64,000 nucleotides of DNA from Actinoplanes campanulatus (GTDB taxonomy: Bacteria; Actinomycetota; Actinomycetes; Mycobacteriales; Micromonosporaceae): assembly GCF_014647795.1 (NCBI RefSeq), contig NZ_BMPW01000016.1, positions 62,001-126,000 of the forward strand, given 5' to 3'. Position numbers and translations under genes: made by a program. Position 1 is the first letter of the stretch, and every line of letters begins with the position of its first letter. Below the pieces are notes generated by a model. That model did no database searches. It worked only from the letters and a program-made list of their open reading frames with translations, and was not told where the DNA came from. Shown piece after piece: positions 20,156 to 27,938 of this stretch.

Positions 20156-20800
20156 GTGCCCCCGAGTAACGCCTTTCGATGGTTTCCCCTCGCCCTGACC
20201 GCCGCCCTGCTGACCGGCTGCACGGTAGTCGAGTCCTCCCCCGGCAGCACCGCGCCCGCCCCCGAATCCGGGGAGGTGGGGCAGGCCGCTGATCTGCTGT
20301 CCGACCTGACCGTCGCCGCGCCCCGGTCGATGAAGGGCTACAGCCGGGACAGGTTCCCGCACTGGCGCAGCGCCGGCAAGAACTGCGACGTCCGGGACAC
20401 CGTGCTGGAACGCGACGGCGACAAGGTCAAGCTCTCCGGCTGCAACGTCGTGGCCGGCACCTGGACCAGCGTGTACGACGGCGACGTGCTGACCTCGCCC
20501 ACCAAGGTGGACATCGACCACATGGTCCCGCTCGCCAACGCCTGGCGGTCCGGCGCCGACAGGTGGACCGACGACGAACGCGGCGACTTCGCCAACGATC
20601 TGGACCGCCCGCAGCTCCTCGCGGTGTCCGCCTCGTCCAACCGGTCGAAGGGCGACCAGGACCCGTCGACCTGGAAGCCGGCCGAGAAGAGCAGCTGGTG
20701 CACGTACGCTCAGGACTGGATTGAAGTGAAGTCCTTCTGGAAACTCAGCGTCACGGAGAAGGAGAAGGACTCTCTCGACGAGATGCTGGGGACCTGCTGA
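20156..20800 (+). CDS. Secreted lipoprotein HNH-family nuclease (DUF1524-like)
   Basis: This 214-aa protein has a signal peptide ending LLTGC (lipid-anchoring Cys22), then a domain matching secreted HNH nucleases: DIDHMVPLANAW with D121-H122, a DRPQLLAVSASSNRSKGDQ segment with the Asn and Lys of the finger, and PSWK-like WKP followed by CTYAQDW. Four cysteines outside the signal could form two disulfides. Homologs degrade DNA outside the cell. GTG at 20156 follows TACCCT (20143-20148) by 7 nt, consistent with leaderless expression. The next small gene starts 1 bp after the stop. Confidence 0.85.
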   Translation: MPPSNAFRWFPLALTAALLTGCTVVESSPGSTAPAPESGEVGQAADLLSDLTVAAPRSMKGYSRDRFPHWRSAGKNCDVRDTVLERDGDKVKLSGCNVVAGTWTSVYDGDVLTSPTKVDIDHMVPLANAWRSGADRWTDDERGDFANDLDRPQLLAVSASSNRSKGDQDPSTWKPAEKSSWCTYAQDWIEVKSFWKLSVTEKEKDSLDEMLGTC

Positions 20801-20801
20801 C

Positions 20802-21059
20802 ATGGCCGACGAGCAGAGCCGAACCACCGACATCGTGCCCGGCCCGGGCGGGGTGATGACCGACGAGGTCGGGGTGGTGACGGGTGAACTGACCCTGCGC
20901 ACCGAACTCGCCGACGGTCAGGTCACCGTGCGCGTGCAGTACAGGGACGCCGACGAGTGGTACACGGTCACCGGCGGCCGCGGCCCGCTCGCCGATCCGG
21001 CGGATCTGGACACGGTGCACGCGATAGCCGCCGGCCTGCTGCACCGGCCCGAAGGCTGA
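20802..21059 (+). CDS. Small conserved hypothetical protein
   Basis: This 85-aa acidic protein has no signal or membrane segment. A central beta-rich part (GELTLRTELADGQVTVRVQYRDADEWYTVTG) is followed by a helix near the end. The ATG lies 1 bp after the HNH nuclease stop, so it is co-transcribed and probably translationally coupled. It could be a cytoplasmic partner of the nuclease, but nothing in the sequence shows inhibition; the nuclease is exported, so an immunity role is not needed. Confidence 0.65.
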   Translation: MADEQSRTTDIVPGPGGVMTDEVGVVTGELTLRTELADGQVTVRVQYRDADEWYTVTGGRGPLADPADLDTVHAIAAGLLHRPEG

Positions 21060-21128
21060 CGCGATTTGTTGCCGTGCCCACTTATGATGCGGCGCATCAA
21101 CCTCCACGGGGGCAGGAAAGGCTTCGGC

Positions 21129-22220
21129 ATGCGCAGACTTCGCATCGGCATGGCTCTACTCACCACTATCGGCGTCGGTGTGCTCGCCGCCCCGGTCGCC
21201 GCCCAGGCCGCCTCGGTCGGCGTCGCGTCGACGATCGGCACCACCGTTGAATACAAGGCGGCGTCCGGCAAGGCCAACCGGGTGGTCGTCACCACGACCG
21301 ACCGGGCCGTCGTCATCGACGACAGGTACCCGATCAAGGCCGGCACCGGCTGCAAGCCGGTCAAGGGCGACAAGACCAAGGTCACCTGTGTCACCGACGT
21401 GGTGGCGGCGCGGGTCCGGGTCTTCACGTACGACAAGGACGACCGGATCGCCAACCACACCGTGCTGCGTCTGGTCGCCTGGGCCGGCTCCGGAGCGGAC
21501 ACCGTCTACGGCGGCGCCTCCGGCGACTACCTGTACGGCCAGTCCGGCAAGGACGTGCTCGCCGGCGGCGGCGGCAACGACCGGATCTCCGGCGGCACCG
21601 CGGGCGACAAGCTCTACGGCGGCGTCGGCAACGACTTCATCGGCGGCGACACCGGCCACGACTACCTCGACGGCGGCGCCGGCAACGACCACCTGATCGG
21701 GTTCAACGGCAAGGACCAGGTGTACGGCGGACCCGGCGACGACCTCGTCGACATGCACAACACCGTGATCCGTGGCGACGCGGACAAGGTCTACGGCGGT
21801 CCCGGCCAGGACACCGTCAGCTACCGGACCTACCGCAGCATGGTCGTCGTCAATGTCCGGGCGACCGCCAGCAGCGGCGGGGGGAACGGCTGGGAGCAGG
21901 ACACCCTGGCCGCCGACTTCGAGGTCGCCTACGGCGGCGAGGGCGACGACCGGCTCTACGGCTACGACGGGGCCCAGACCCTGGTGGGCTGGGACGGTAA
22001 CGACCAGATCTCCGGTGGCGCCGGCAACGACGTGCTGCTGGGTGGTCCGGGCCAGGACAAGCTCTACGGCAACGGCGGCGACGACCGCCTGGACGGCGCC
22101 GACGGCGTCAACAGCGCCAACACCGAGGCCGACCTGCTCAACGGCGGCATGGAGAGCACCTCGGCCGGGGACCTGTGCTTCGCGTACACCAATGACGTGA
22201 AGCAGTACTGCGAGCGCTGA
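21129..22220 (+). CDS. Secreted RTX-like calcium-binding repeat protein 1
   Basis: This 363-aa protein has a Sec signal peptide (cleavage near AQAAS, residues 26-28). A domain of about 90 residues follows with IDDRYPIKAGTGCKPVKGDKT and a paired downstream Cys. Two blocks of GGxGxDxLx nonapeptides (about 122-225 and 280-335) separate a non-repeat insert (TVSYRTYRSMVVVNV). The nonapeptides form Ca2+-binding parallel beta rolls. It ends GDLCFAYTNDVKQYCER, two cysteines likely in a disulfide. It is the first of five tandem paralogs. ATG at 21129 has a GGGGGCAGGAAAGG purine run upstream. No enzymatic domain is seen. Confidence 0.85.
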   Translation: MRRLRIGMALLTTIGVGVLAAPVAAQAASVGVASTIGTTVEYKAASGKANRVVVTTTDRAVVIDDRYPIKAGTGCKPVKGDKTKVTCVTDVVAARVRVFTYDKDDRIANHTVLRLVAWAGSGADTVYGGASGDYLYGQSGKDVLAGGGGNDRISGGTAGDKLYGGVGNDFIGGDTGHDYLDGGAGNDHLIGFNGKDQVYGGPGDDLVDMHNTVIRGDADKVYGGPGQDTVSYRTYRSMVVVNVRATASSGGGNGWEQDTLAADFEVAYGGEGDDRLYGYDGAQTLVGWDGNDQISGGAGNDVLLGGPGQDKLYGNGGDDRLDGADGVNSANTEADLLNGGMESTSAGDLCFAYTNDVKQYCER

Positions 22221-22244
22221 TCCGAACCGCCCGGTCCTGTCTGG

Positions 22245-22350
22245 ACACGGGATGGTCATCCTTTCGTGCCACGTTGAGCTCCTACGGTTCGCGCTGGACG
22301 CGGTAAGCGGTGGGCTTCCATCGCTTACCGCGGATCGAACTGATCCCGCG
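22245..22350 (+). pseudogene. Relic of the hexosaminidase 3' end
   Basis: This stretch aligns with the last 32 codons of the GH20 gene (26716-26819), about 80% identical over the first 80 bp. In the same frame it still reads WSSFRATLSSYGSRWTR where the intact gene reads WSSFRARLGAYGPRWIR, then hits an in-frame TAA (22304-22306) followed by AVGFHR against GVGFHR. The relic and the intact copy each lie the same distance (131 bp) upstream of an RTX gene start, showing that the unit [GH20 end + RTX gene] was duplicated. Confidence 0.8.
22299..22332. promoter_or_regulatory. Perfect inverted repeat between RTX 1 and RTX 2
   Basis: Arms CGCGGTAAGCG (22299-22309) and CGCTTACCGCG (22322-22332) with a 12-nt spacer lie inside the hexosaminidase relic. 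The intact hexosaminidase sequence at the matching site is not palindromic, so the repeat arose after the duplication. It may be a terminator for RTX 1 or an operator for RTX 2. Confidence 0.6.
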
Positions 22351-22383
22351 CAATCGATGAAGTTCTCGGTACGGGGGAAAAAC

Positions 22384-23763
22384 ATGTCTCGACTCACCTG
22401 GGCGGTCAGAGCCGGCGTGGCTCTGCTCGGCACCACCGCCACGATCGCGATGGGCGCCGGCCCGGCCCAGGCCGCCTCGGCCGGCGTGGCCTCGGTGTCC
22501 GGCTCCAAGCTCGTCTACCAGGCCGGCAGCGGCCTCGCCAACCAGGTGCTGGTGACCGAGTCCGGCGGCACGGTGACCATCGACGACAAGTACAAGATCA
22601 AGGCCGGCAAGGGCTGCACGGCTGTCCCCGGTGACAAGACCAAGGTGACCTGCACCGGCGCCAAGTACGCGAGCATCCGCCTGGGCAGCAAGAACGACAT
22701 CCTGGTGAACAAGAGCGGCCTGATCGTGTACGCGTTCGGCTCCACCGGCAACGACTACTTCGTCGGCGGCGCCGGCAAGGACTATCTGCACGGCGGCTCG
22801 GGCAACGACACCATCTTCGGCGCGGACGGCAACGACTGGCTGTACGGCGAGAGCGGCAACGACAACGTCAACGGCGGCGACGGCGCCGACCGGCTGGACG
22901 ACGGCAGCGGCAACGACCGCTCCAACGGCGGCTCCGGCAACGACACGCTGCTGGAGAGCGCCGGTAAGGACAAGCTCTACGGCTCGGCCGGCGACGACCA
23001 CCTGTCCGCGAGCGGCCGCACCGAGGCCGACTACTTCAGCGGCGGCGACGGCACCGACGTGGTCGACTACTTCGGCGCGAAGAAGCCGGTCACCGCGGAC
23101 GCCGACGGGGTCGGGGGCGACGACGGCATCAAGGGCGGCAAGGACACCATCTCCAGCGACGTCGAGAACCTGTCCGGTGGCTCCGCCAACGACACCCTCA
23201 TCGGCTCCGCCGGCGCGAACGTCCTGCGGGGTGGCGGCGGCAACGACCGCCTCTACGGGCAGGGCGGCGACGACGCGCTGTTCGGCGAGAGCGGGCACGA
23301 CGTGCTGAACGGCGGCGCCGGCAACGACACCCTCACCGGCGACGACTCGGTGCACCACGACACCGAGAAGCTCTACGGCGACGTGCTGGTCGGCGGCACC
23401 GGCGTGGACCTGGCCAACTACCACGGCTACTGGGAGCCGGTCACCGTCGACCTGGACGGCCGGTCCGGCGACGACGGCGTCAAGGGCGAGCACGACTCGG
23501 TCGGCGCCGACGTCGAGAACCTGACCGGCGGCTATGGCTCGGACACCCTGACCGGCAACGCCGCGAACAACGTGATCATCGGCGGCGACGACAGTGCCGA
23601 CACGATTCAGGGCGGCGCGGGCGACGACCGGCTCATCGCCGGCAGCGAGCCGGGCACCACGGCCGACGGCGGCCGGGACGCCCTCGACGGCGGCACGCAC
23701 GTCTCCGGTGACGCGTGCAGCTACAACGCGGACGAGGACACCGCGATCAACTGCGAGAGCTGA
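22384..23763 (+). CDS. Secreted RTX-like calcium-binding repeat protein 2
   Basis: This 459-aa paralog has a signal peptide (MSRLTWAVRAGVALLGTT, cleavage near AQAAS). The shared N-terminal domain has IDDKYKIKAGKGCTAVPGDKT. Nonapeptide blocks GGxGNDxL at about 120-225, 270-325 and 375-425 are separated by two inserts of the form TVDLDGxxGDDGxKGExDSVGADVENL. The end is GDACSYNADEDTAINCES. It is closest to RTX 4, with the same first codons, same C-terminus and same upstream region. ATG at 22384 has GGGGGAAAAAC as ribosome binding site. Role unknown; such proteins are secreted or cell-surface associated and structured by calcium. Confidence 0.85.
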   Translation: MSRLTWAVRAGVALLGTTATIAMGAGPAQAASAGVASVSGSKLVYQAGSGLANQVLVTESGGTVTIDDKYKIKAGKGCTAVPGDKTKVTCTGAKYASIRLGSKNDILVNKSGLIVYAFGSTGNDYFVGGAGKDYLHGGSGNDTIFGADGNDWLYGESGNDNVNGGDGADRLDDGSGNDRSNGGSGNDTLLESAGKDKLYGSAGDDHLSASGRTEADYFSGGDGTDVVDYFGAKKPVTADADGVGGDDGIKGGKDTISSDVENLSGGSANDTLIGSAGANVLRGGGGNDRLYGQGGDDALFGESGHDVLNGGAGNDTLTGDDSVHHDTEKLYGDVLVGGTGVDLANYHGYWEPVTVDLDGRSGDDGVKGEHDSVGADVENLTGGYGSDTLTGNAANNVIIGGDDSADTIQGGAGDDRLIAGSEPGTTADGGRDALDGGTHVSGDACSYNADEDTAINCES

Positions 23764-23790
23764 AACCTCAAATCACGGGGAGGAAGCACC

Positions 23791-25224
23791 ATGGGACGTA
23801 TGGCACTGCCGCTACGCGCGGGCGCCATCCTGTTCACCACCGCGGTCGGGGCCGGCCTGGCCGCCGCACCGGCGCAGGCCGCCGCGACCGGCGTGGTGAG
23901 TCTGCCGGCCGGCACATACGAGGTCAGGTACACCGCCGCCGGGAAGGCCACCAACAAGGTGGTGGTCACCCGCTCCGGCCGGACGGTCACCATCGACGAC
24001 CGGGTCCGGCTCAAGGCCGGCAAAGGCTGCAAAGCAGTCAAGGGCGACGCGACCCGGGTCCGCTGTACGTTCAGCGGCTCGAGCGACTACTGGACCCTTC
24101 TGGTCAACCTGGGCGACCGGTCCGACTCGCTGGTCAACAAGACCGGCCTGCGGATGCGCGCCTACGGCGGCAGCGGCAATGACAGCCTCCAGGGCGGGAC
24201 GCTCACCGACGAACTGTTCGGCGGCACCGGCAACGACAAGGTCTGGGGCAACGGCGGCCGCGACCACATCGAGGGGAACAGCGGCACCGACCGGCTCTCC
24301 GGCGGCACCGGCCACGACCAGATCAGCGGCGGCACCGGTGACGACACCCTCTGGGGCGGCTCCGGCAACGACGGCCTCACCGGCGGTTCCGGTACGGACG
24401 CCCTCTACGGCGGCTCCAATGACGACGACCTCGACGGCGGCACCAGCGCTGACCTGCTGCGCGGCGACTCGGGAACCGATTACGCGAACTACTGGAATCG
24501 CCGTGAGGCCATCGTCGCGGACCTGGACGGCGCCCGCGGCGACGACGGCGCCAAGGGCGAGCGGGACACGATCGCCGGAGACGTGGAGGGTCTCGTCGGT
24601 GGCGTCGGCAACGACGTCCTGACCGGGAACGGCGGGCCCAACACCATCAACGGCGGCTCCGGCGCGGACCGGATCACCGGTGGTGGCGGCGACGACCGGC
24701 TCGGCGGTGGCGGCGGCCGGGACGTGATCGACGCCGGCTCCGGCAACGACTACGTGAAGCCGGACTTCGCCGAGACCGAGAGCGGCGACGACGGCCCGTA
24801 CGTCATCGACCCGATCGCCGCCGACGTGGTGCGCGGCGGCAGCGGGGTCGACACCGTCGACTACTCGGACCGTCAGCGCAACTCGGTGACCGTCGACCTC
24901 GACGGCGCGACCGGCGACGACGGCCGCTCCGGTGAGGGTGACACGGTCGGCGCCGACGTCGAGAACCTGCTCGGCACGATCTACGGCGACCGGCTGACCG
25001 GCAACGCGTCCGTGAACGACCTCCGCGGCGGCGCGGGCAACGACGTGCTGCTCGGGCTGGACGGCGCGGACCGGCTCTGGGGCGAGGCCGGCGACGACGA
25101 CCTGAGCGGCGAGGACCCGTCCGGCGTCCAGGCCTCCGACCAGCTCGACGGCGGCTCGCAGTACTCCGCCGGCGACCTGTGCCGCGCCTTCCCGACCGAC
25201 GTGCTGTCGGGCTGCGAGCGCTGA
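23791..25224 (+). CDS. Secreted RTX-like calcium-binding repeat protein 3
   Basis: This 477-aa paralog has a signal peptide (cleavage near AQAAA), N-terminal domain with IDDRVRLKAGKGCKAVKGDATRVRC, and GGxGxDxL repeats from about 128 to 225, 270-320 and 400-440. The VDLDGATGDDGRSGEGDTVGADVENL insert type occurs twice, and the end is GDLCRAFPTDVLSGCER. The ending matches RTX 1 more than RTX 2. ATG at 23791 has GGGGAGGAAG 6 nt upstream. Only 27 bp separate it from RTX 2 and 17 bp from the hexosaminidase gene, so these are probably co-transcribed. Confidence 0.85.
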   Translation: MGRMALPLRAGAILFTTAVGAGLAAAPAQAAATGVVSLPAGTYEVRYTAAGKATNKVVVTRSGRTVTIDDRVRLKAGKGCKAVKGDATRVRCTFSGSSDYWTLLVNLGDRSDSLVNKTGLRMRAYGGSGNDSLQGGTLTDELFGGTGNDKVWGNGGRDHIEGNSGTDRLSGGTGHDQISGGTGDDTLWGGSGNDGLTGGSGTDALYGGSNDDDLDGGTSADLLRGDSGTDYANYWNRREAIVADLDGARGDDGAKGERDTIAGDVEGLVGGVGNDVLTGNGGPNTINGGSGADRITGGGGDDRLGGGGGRDVIDAGSGNDYVKPDFAETESGDDGPYVIDPIAADVVRGGSGVDTVDYSDRQRNSVTVDLDGATGDDGRSGEGDTVGADVENLLGTIYGDRLTGNASVNDLRGGAGNDVLLGLDGADRLWGEAGDDDLSGEDPSGVQASDQLDGGSQYSAGDLCRAFPTDVLSGCER

Positions 25225-25241
25225 GACGGGGCTGGTGATCT

Positions 25242-26819
25242 ATGGGTACGGTCGGGCGGGTGCGTCTCACCCGCCTGGCCGTCGTCCTCGTGACGGCTCT
25301 CCCCCTGGTCACCGCCACCGCATCGGCGGGTGGCCCGCCGAAGCGCCCGGCGATCGCCCTGACCGACGTGCTTCCCGCGGTCGCCGAGGCGAGCCCGGCT
25401 CCCGGTGACGGCTTCCGGCTCACCTCCGGCACCGTGATCACCGCGTCCGGTGCCGCGCTGCCGGTGGCCACACAGCTCGCGGAGGCTCTCCGGCCGGGCA
25501 CCGGCTTCCCGCTGCCGGTGGTGGCGGACGGCGGGGCGCGGGCGATCGCCCTGGTGCTGGAACCGGGCCATCCGGACGAGGGTTACCGCCTCGACATCGG
25601 TCCGGCCGGCGTCGCATTGCGGGCGACCCTGCCGGCGGGGCTGTTCGCCGGGGTGCAGACCCTGCGCCAGCTCCTGCCGCCGGAGATCGAGTCGACGTCG
25701 CCCCAGCGGCGCCGCTGGGTCCTTCCCGGCGGCACGATCGTGGACCGGCCGAGGTACGCCTACCGCGGTGCAATGCTCGACCTGGCCCGCCACTTCCACG
25801 AGCCGGCCGAGATCCGCCGTTACATCGACCAGCTCAGCCGCTTCAAGATCAATCACCTGCACCTGCACCTGAGCGACGACCAGGGCTGGCGCATCCGGAT
25901 CGACAGCTGGCCGAGGCTCACCGAGGTGGGCGGGGCGCCCGGGACCGGCGTTGGTGGCGACGGCGGCGGTTTCCTCACCAAGGACGACTACCGGGAGCTG
26001 GTCCGGTACGCCGCCGACCGGTTCGTCACGATCGTCCCCGAGATCGACATGCCGGGCCACGTGAACGCCGCACAGGTCGCCTACCCCGAGCTCACCTGCG
26101 ACGGGGTGGCGCCACGACCGCGGACCGACATGCGGGTCGGCTACAGCTCCCTCTGTGTCTCCGCCGACGTCACCTACCGGTTCGCCGAGGACGTCATCCG
26201 TGAACTGGCCGAGATGACGCCCGGGCCGTACCTGCACATCGGTGGGGACGAGGCGATGTCGACGCCGCACGGCAGCTACCTGACCTTCCAGAAGCGGGTG
26301 CTGCCGCTGGTCCGGAAGTACGGGAAGATCCCGTACGGCTGGCACGAGATCGCCCAGTCCCCGTCCGCGGCCGGCGCGGTGATCCAGTTCTGGGGCCGGG
26401 AACGGACCAGTCCCTCGGTGGCGACCGCGGTGGCGGCCGGCGCCCGGGTCGTCCTCTCCCCGGCGAACCGGTCGTATCTCGACATGAAGTACGACATGCT
26501 CACGCCGGGCGGGCTGGCGTGGGCCGGGTACATCGAGGTCCGGACCGCGTACGACTGGGATCCGGCTCGCCTGCTGTCCGACGTACCGGAAAGCGCGGTT
26601 CTCGGGGTCGAGGCCCCGCTCTGGTCCGAGACCCTCCGGGACTCCACCGACATCGACTTCCTCGCCTTCCCGCGTCTAGTGGCGATCGCCGAACTGGGCT
26701 GGTCACCGCGCGCGGCACACGACTGGTCATCCTTTCGTGCCAGGTTGGGCGCCTACGGTCCACGCTGGATCCGCGACGGGGTGGGATTCCACCGCTCACC
26801 GCAGATCAACTGGTCCTGA
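25242..26819 (+). CDS. Secreted beta-N-acetylhexosaminidase (GH20)
   Basis: This 525-aa enzyme has a signal peptide (about 1-30) and a GH20b-like N-terminal domain to about 165. The catalytic barrel follows, with RGAMLDLARHFHE, HLHLSDDQGWR, VPEIDMPGHVNAA and the catalytic pair D336-E337 in HIGGDEAM. GH20 enzymes remove terminal GlcNAc or GalNAc, for example from chitin oligomers or wall glycans, by substrate-assisted catalysis; both catalytic residues are present. It sits inside the RTX cluster. Its last 100 bp double as the upstream region of RTX 4, and a decayed copy of that end lies upstream of RTX 2. ATG 25242 has only a weak ribosome binding site; GTG at 25260 is possible. Confidence 0.93.
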   Translation: MGTVGRVRLTRLAVVLVTALPLVTATASAGGPPKRPAIALTDVLPAVAEASPAPGDGFRLTSGTVITASGAALPVATQLAEALRPGTGFPLPVVADGGARAIALVLEPGHPDEGYRLDIGPAGVALRATLPAGLFAGVQTLRQLLPPEIESTSPQRRRWVLPGGTIVDRPRYAYRGAMLDLARHFHEPAEIRRYIDQLSRFKINHLHLHLSDDQGWRIRIDSWPRLTEVGGAPGTGVGGDGGGFLTKDDYRELVRYAADRFVTIVPEIDMPGHVNAAQVAYPELTCDGVAPRPRTDMRVGYSSLCVSADVTYRFAEDVIRELAEMTPGPYLHIGGDEAMSTPHGSYLTFQKRVLPLVRKYGKIPYGWHEIAQSPSAAGAVIQFWGRERTSPSVATAVAAGARVVLSPANRSYLDMKYDMLTPGGLAWAGYIEVRTAYDWDPARLLSDVPESAVLGVEAPLWSETLRDSTDIDFLAFPRLVAIAELGWSPRAAHDWSSFRARLGAYGPRWIRDGVGFHRSPQINWS

Positions 26820-26854
26820 GCAATCGATGAACTTCTCGGCACGGGGGAGAAAAC

Positions 26855-27907
26855 ATGTCTCGTCTCACCTGGGCGGCCAGAGCCGGCGTGGCCCTGCTGG
26901 GCGCCACTGCCACGGTCGCCATGGGCACCGGCCCGGCCCAGGCCGCCTCCACCAGCGTGGCCTCGGTATCCGGGGACACGCTCGTCTTCCAAGCCGGCAG
27001 CGGCCTCGCCAACCGGGTCGTGGTGACCGGGTCCAGTTACCGAGTGACCATCGACGACAAGTACAAGATCAAAGCAGGCAAGGGCTGCAAGGCTGTCCCC
27101 GGTGACAAGACCAAGGTGACCTGCACCGGCGCCAAGTACGCGAGCATCCGCCTGGGCAACAAAAGCGACACCCTGGTGAACCGGACCAATCAGGTGGTCA
27201 TCTACGCGCTCGGCTCCTCCGGCAACGATCGCCTCGACGGTGGCTCCTACCAGGACCACCTTTACGGCGGCTCGGGCAACGACACGATCTCCGGCGGGGG
27301 CAACGACGATCGGCTGTTCGGCGAGAGCGGCAACGACGTCCTCATCGGCACCGCCGACGACAACTGGCTGATGGGTGGCGGCGGCAACGACCGCATCTAC
27401 GGGCAGGGCGGTGACGACGTGCTTCAGGGCGACGCCGGGAACGACCTGCTGAACGGCGGCGCGGGCAACGATCGCCTTCGGGGCGACCGTGGTGCGGGGT
27501 ACAGCATCGGTAAGCCCTACAGCGACGTTCTGATCGGCGGCCCCGGCGTGGACGAGGCCGACTACTACACCTACGACGATCAGCCGGTCACCGTCGACCT
27601 GGACGGCCAGTTCGGTGACGACGGCGTCGCGGGCGAGCATGACTCGGTCGGCGCTGACGTCGAGAACCTGACCGGCGGCGGGGGTTCGGACATCCTGATC
27701 GGCAACGCCGCGAACAACGTCATCGACGGCGGCTGGGGAGGTGCTGACCGGATCCAGGGCGGCGCGGGCGACGACCAGCTCCTCTCCGACGCCGAGACGC
27801 CGTACCGCGACGGCGAACCGGACAGCCTCGACGGCGGTACGCACGTCTCCGCTGACGCGTGCGTCTACAACGTGGACGAGGACACCGCGATCAACTGCGA
27901 GAGCTGA
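26855..27907 (+). CDS. Secreted RTX-like calcium-binding repeat protein 4
   Basis: This 350-aa paralog is nearly a short version of RTX 2: the same signal peptide (MSRLTWAARAGVALLG), N-terminal domain IDDKYKIKAGKGCKAVPGDKT and C-terminus ADACVYNVDEDTAINCES. It has a single DLDGQFGDDGVAGEHDSVGADVENL insert and fewer nonapeptides (about 120-215 and 275-310). About 110 residues are missing relative to RTX 2, consistent with repeat-block loss or gain. ATG at 26855 has ACGGGGGAGAAAAC upstream; the promoter would lie inside the end of the hexosaminidase gene. Confidence 0.85.
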   Translation: MSRLTWAARAGVALLGATATVAMGTGPAQAASTSVASVSGDTLVFQAGSGLANRVVVTGSSYRVTIDDKYKIKAGKGCKAVPGDKTKVTCTGAKYASIRLGNKSDTLVNRTNQVVIYALGSSGNDRLDGGSYQDHLYGGSGNDTISGGGNDDRLFGESGNDVLIGTADDNWLMGGGGNDRIYGQGGDDVLQGDAGNDLLNGGAGNDRLRGDRGAGYSIGKPYSDVLIGGPGVDEADYYTYDDQPVTVDLDGQFGDDGVAGEHDSVGADVENLTGGGGSDILIGNAANNVIDGGWGGADRIQGGAGDDQLLSDAETPYRDGEPDSLDGGTHVSADACVYNVDEDTAINCES

Positions 27908-27938
27908 AACATTTCGTACGGGGGAAGGAAGTAAGTAG

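Noticed and set aside
20156-21059. Toxin-immunity pair (HNH nuclease plus 85-aa partner)
   Set aside because: The nuclease has a lipoprotein signal and would act outside the cell; nothing in the small protein indicates an inhibitor, and no delivery domain is present.
21156-22508. Long Val/Ala-rich minus-strand frames opposite the RTX genes (also 22282-23700, 26753-28081, 27891-29021)
   Set aside because: They arise from the repeated GGCGGC...AACGAC codons of the nonapeptides read backwards; all five RTX genes give the same type of shadow.
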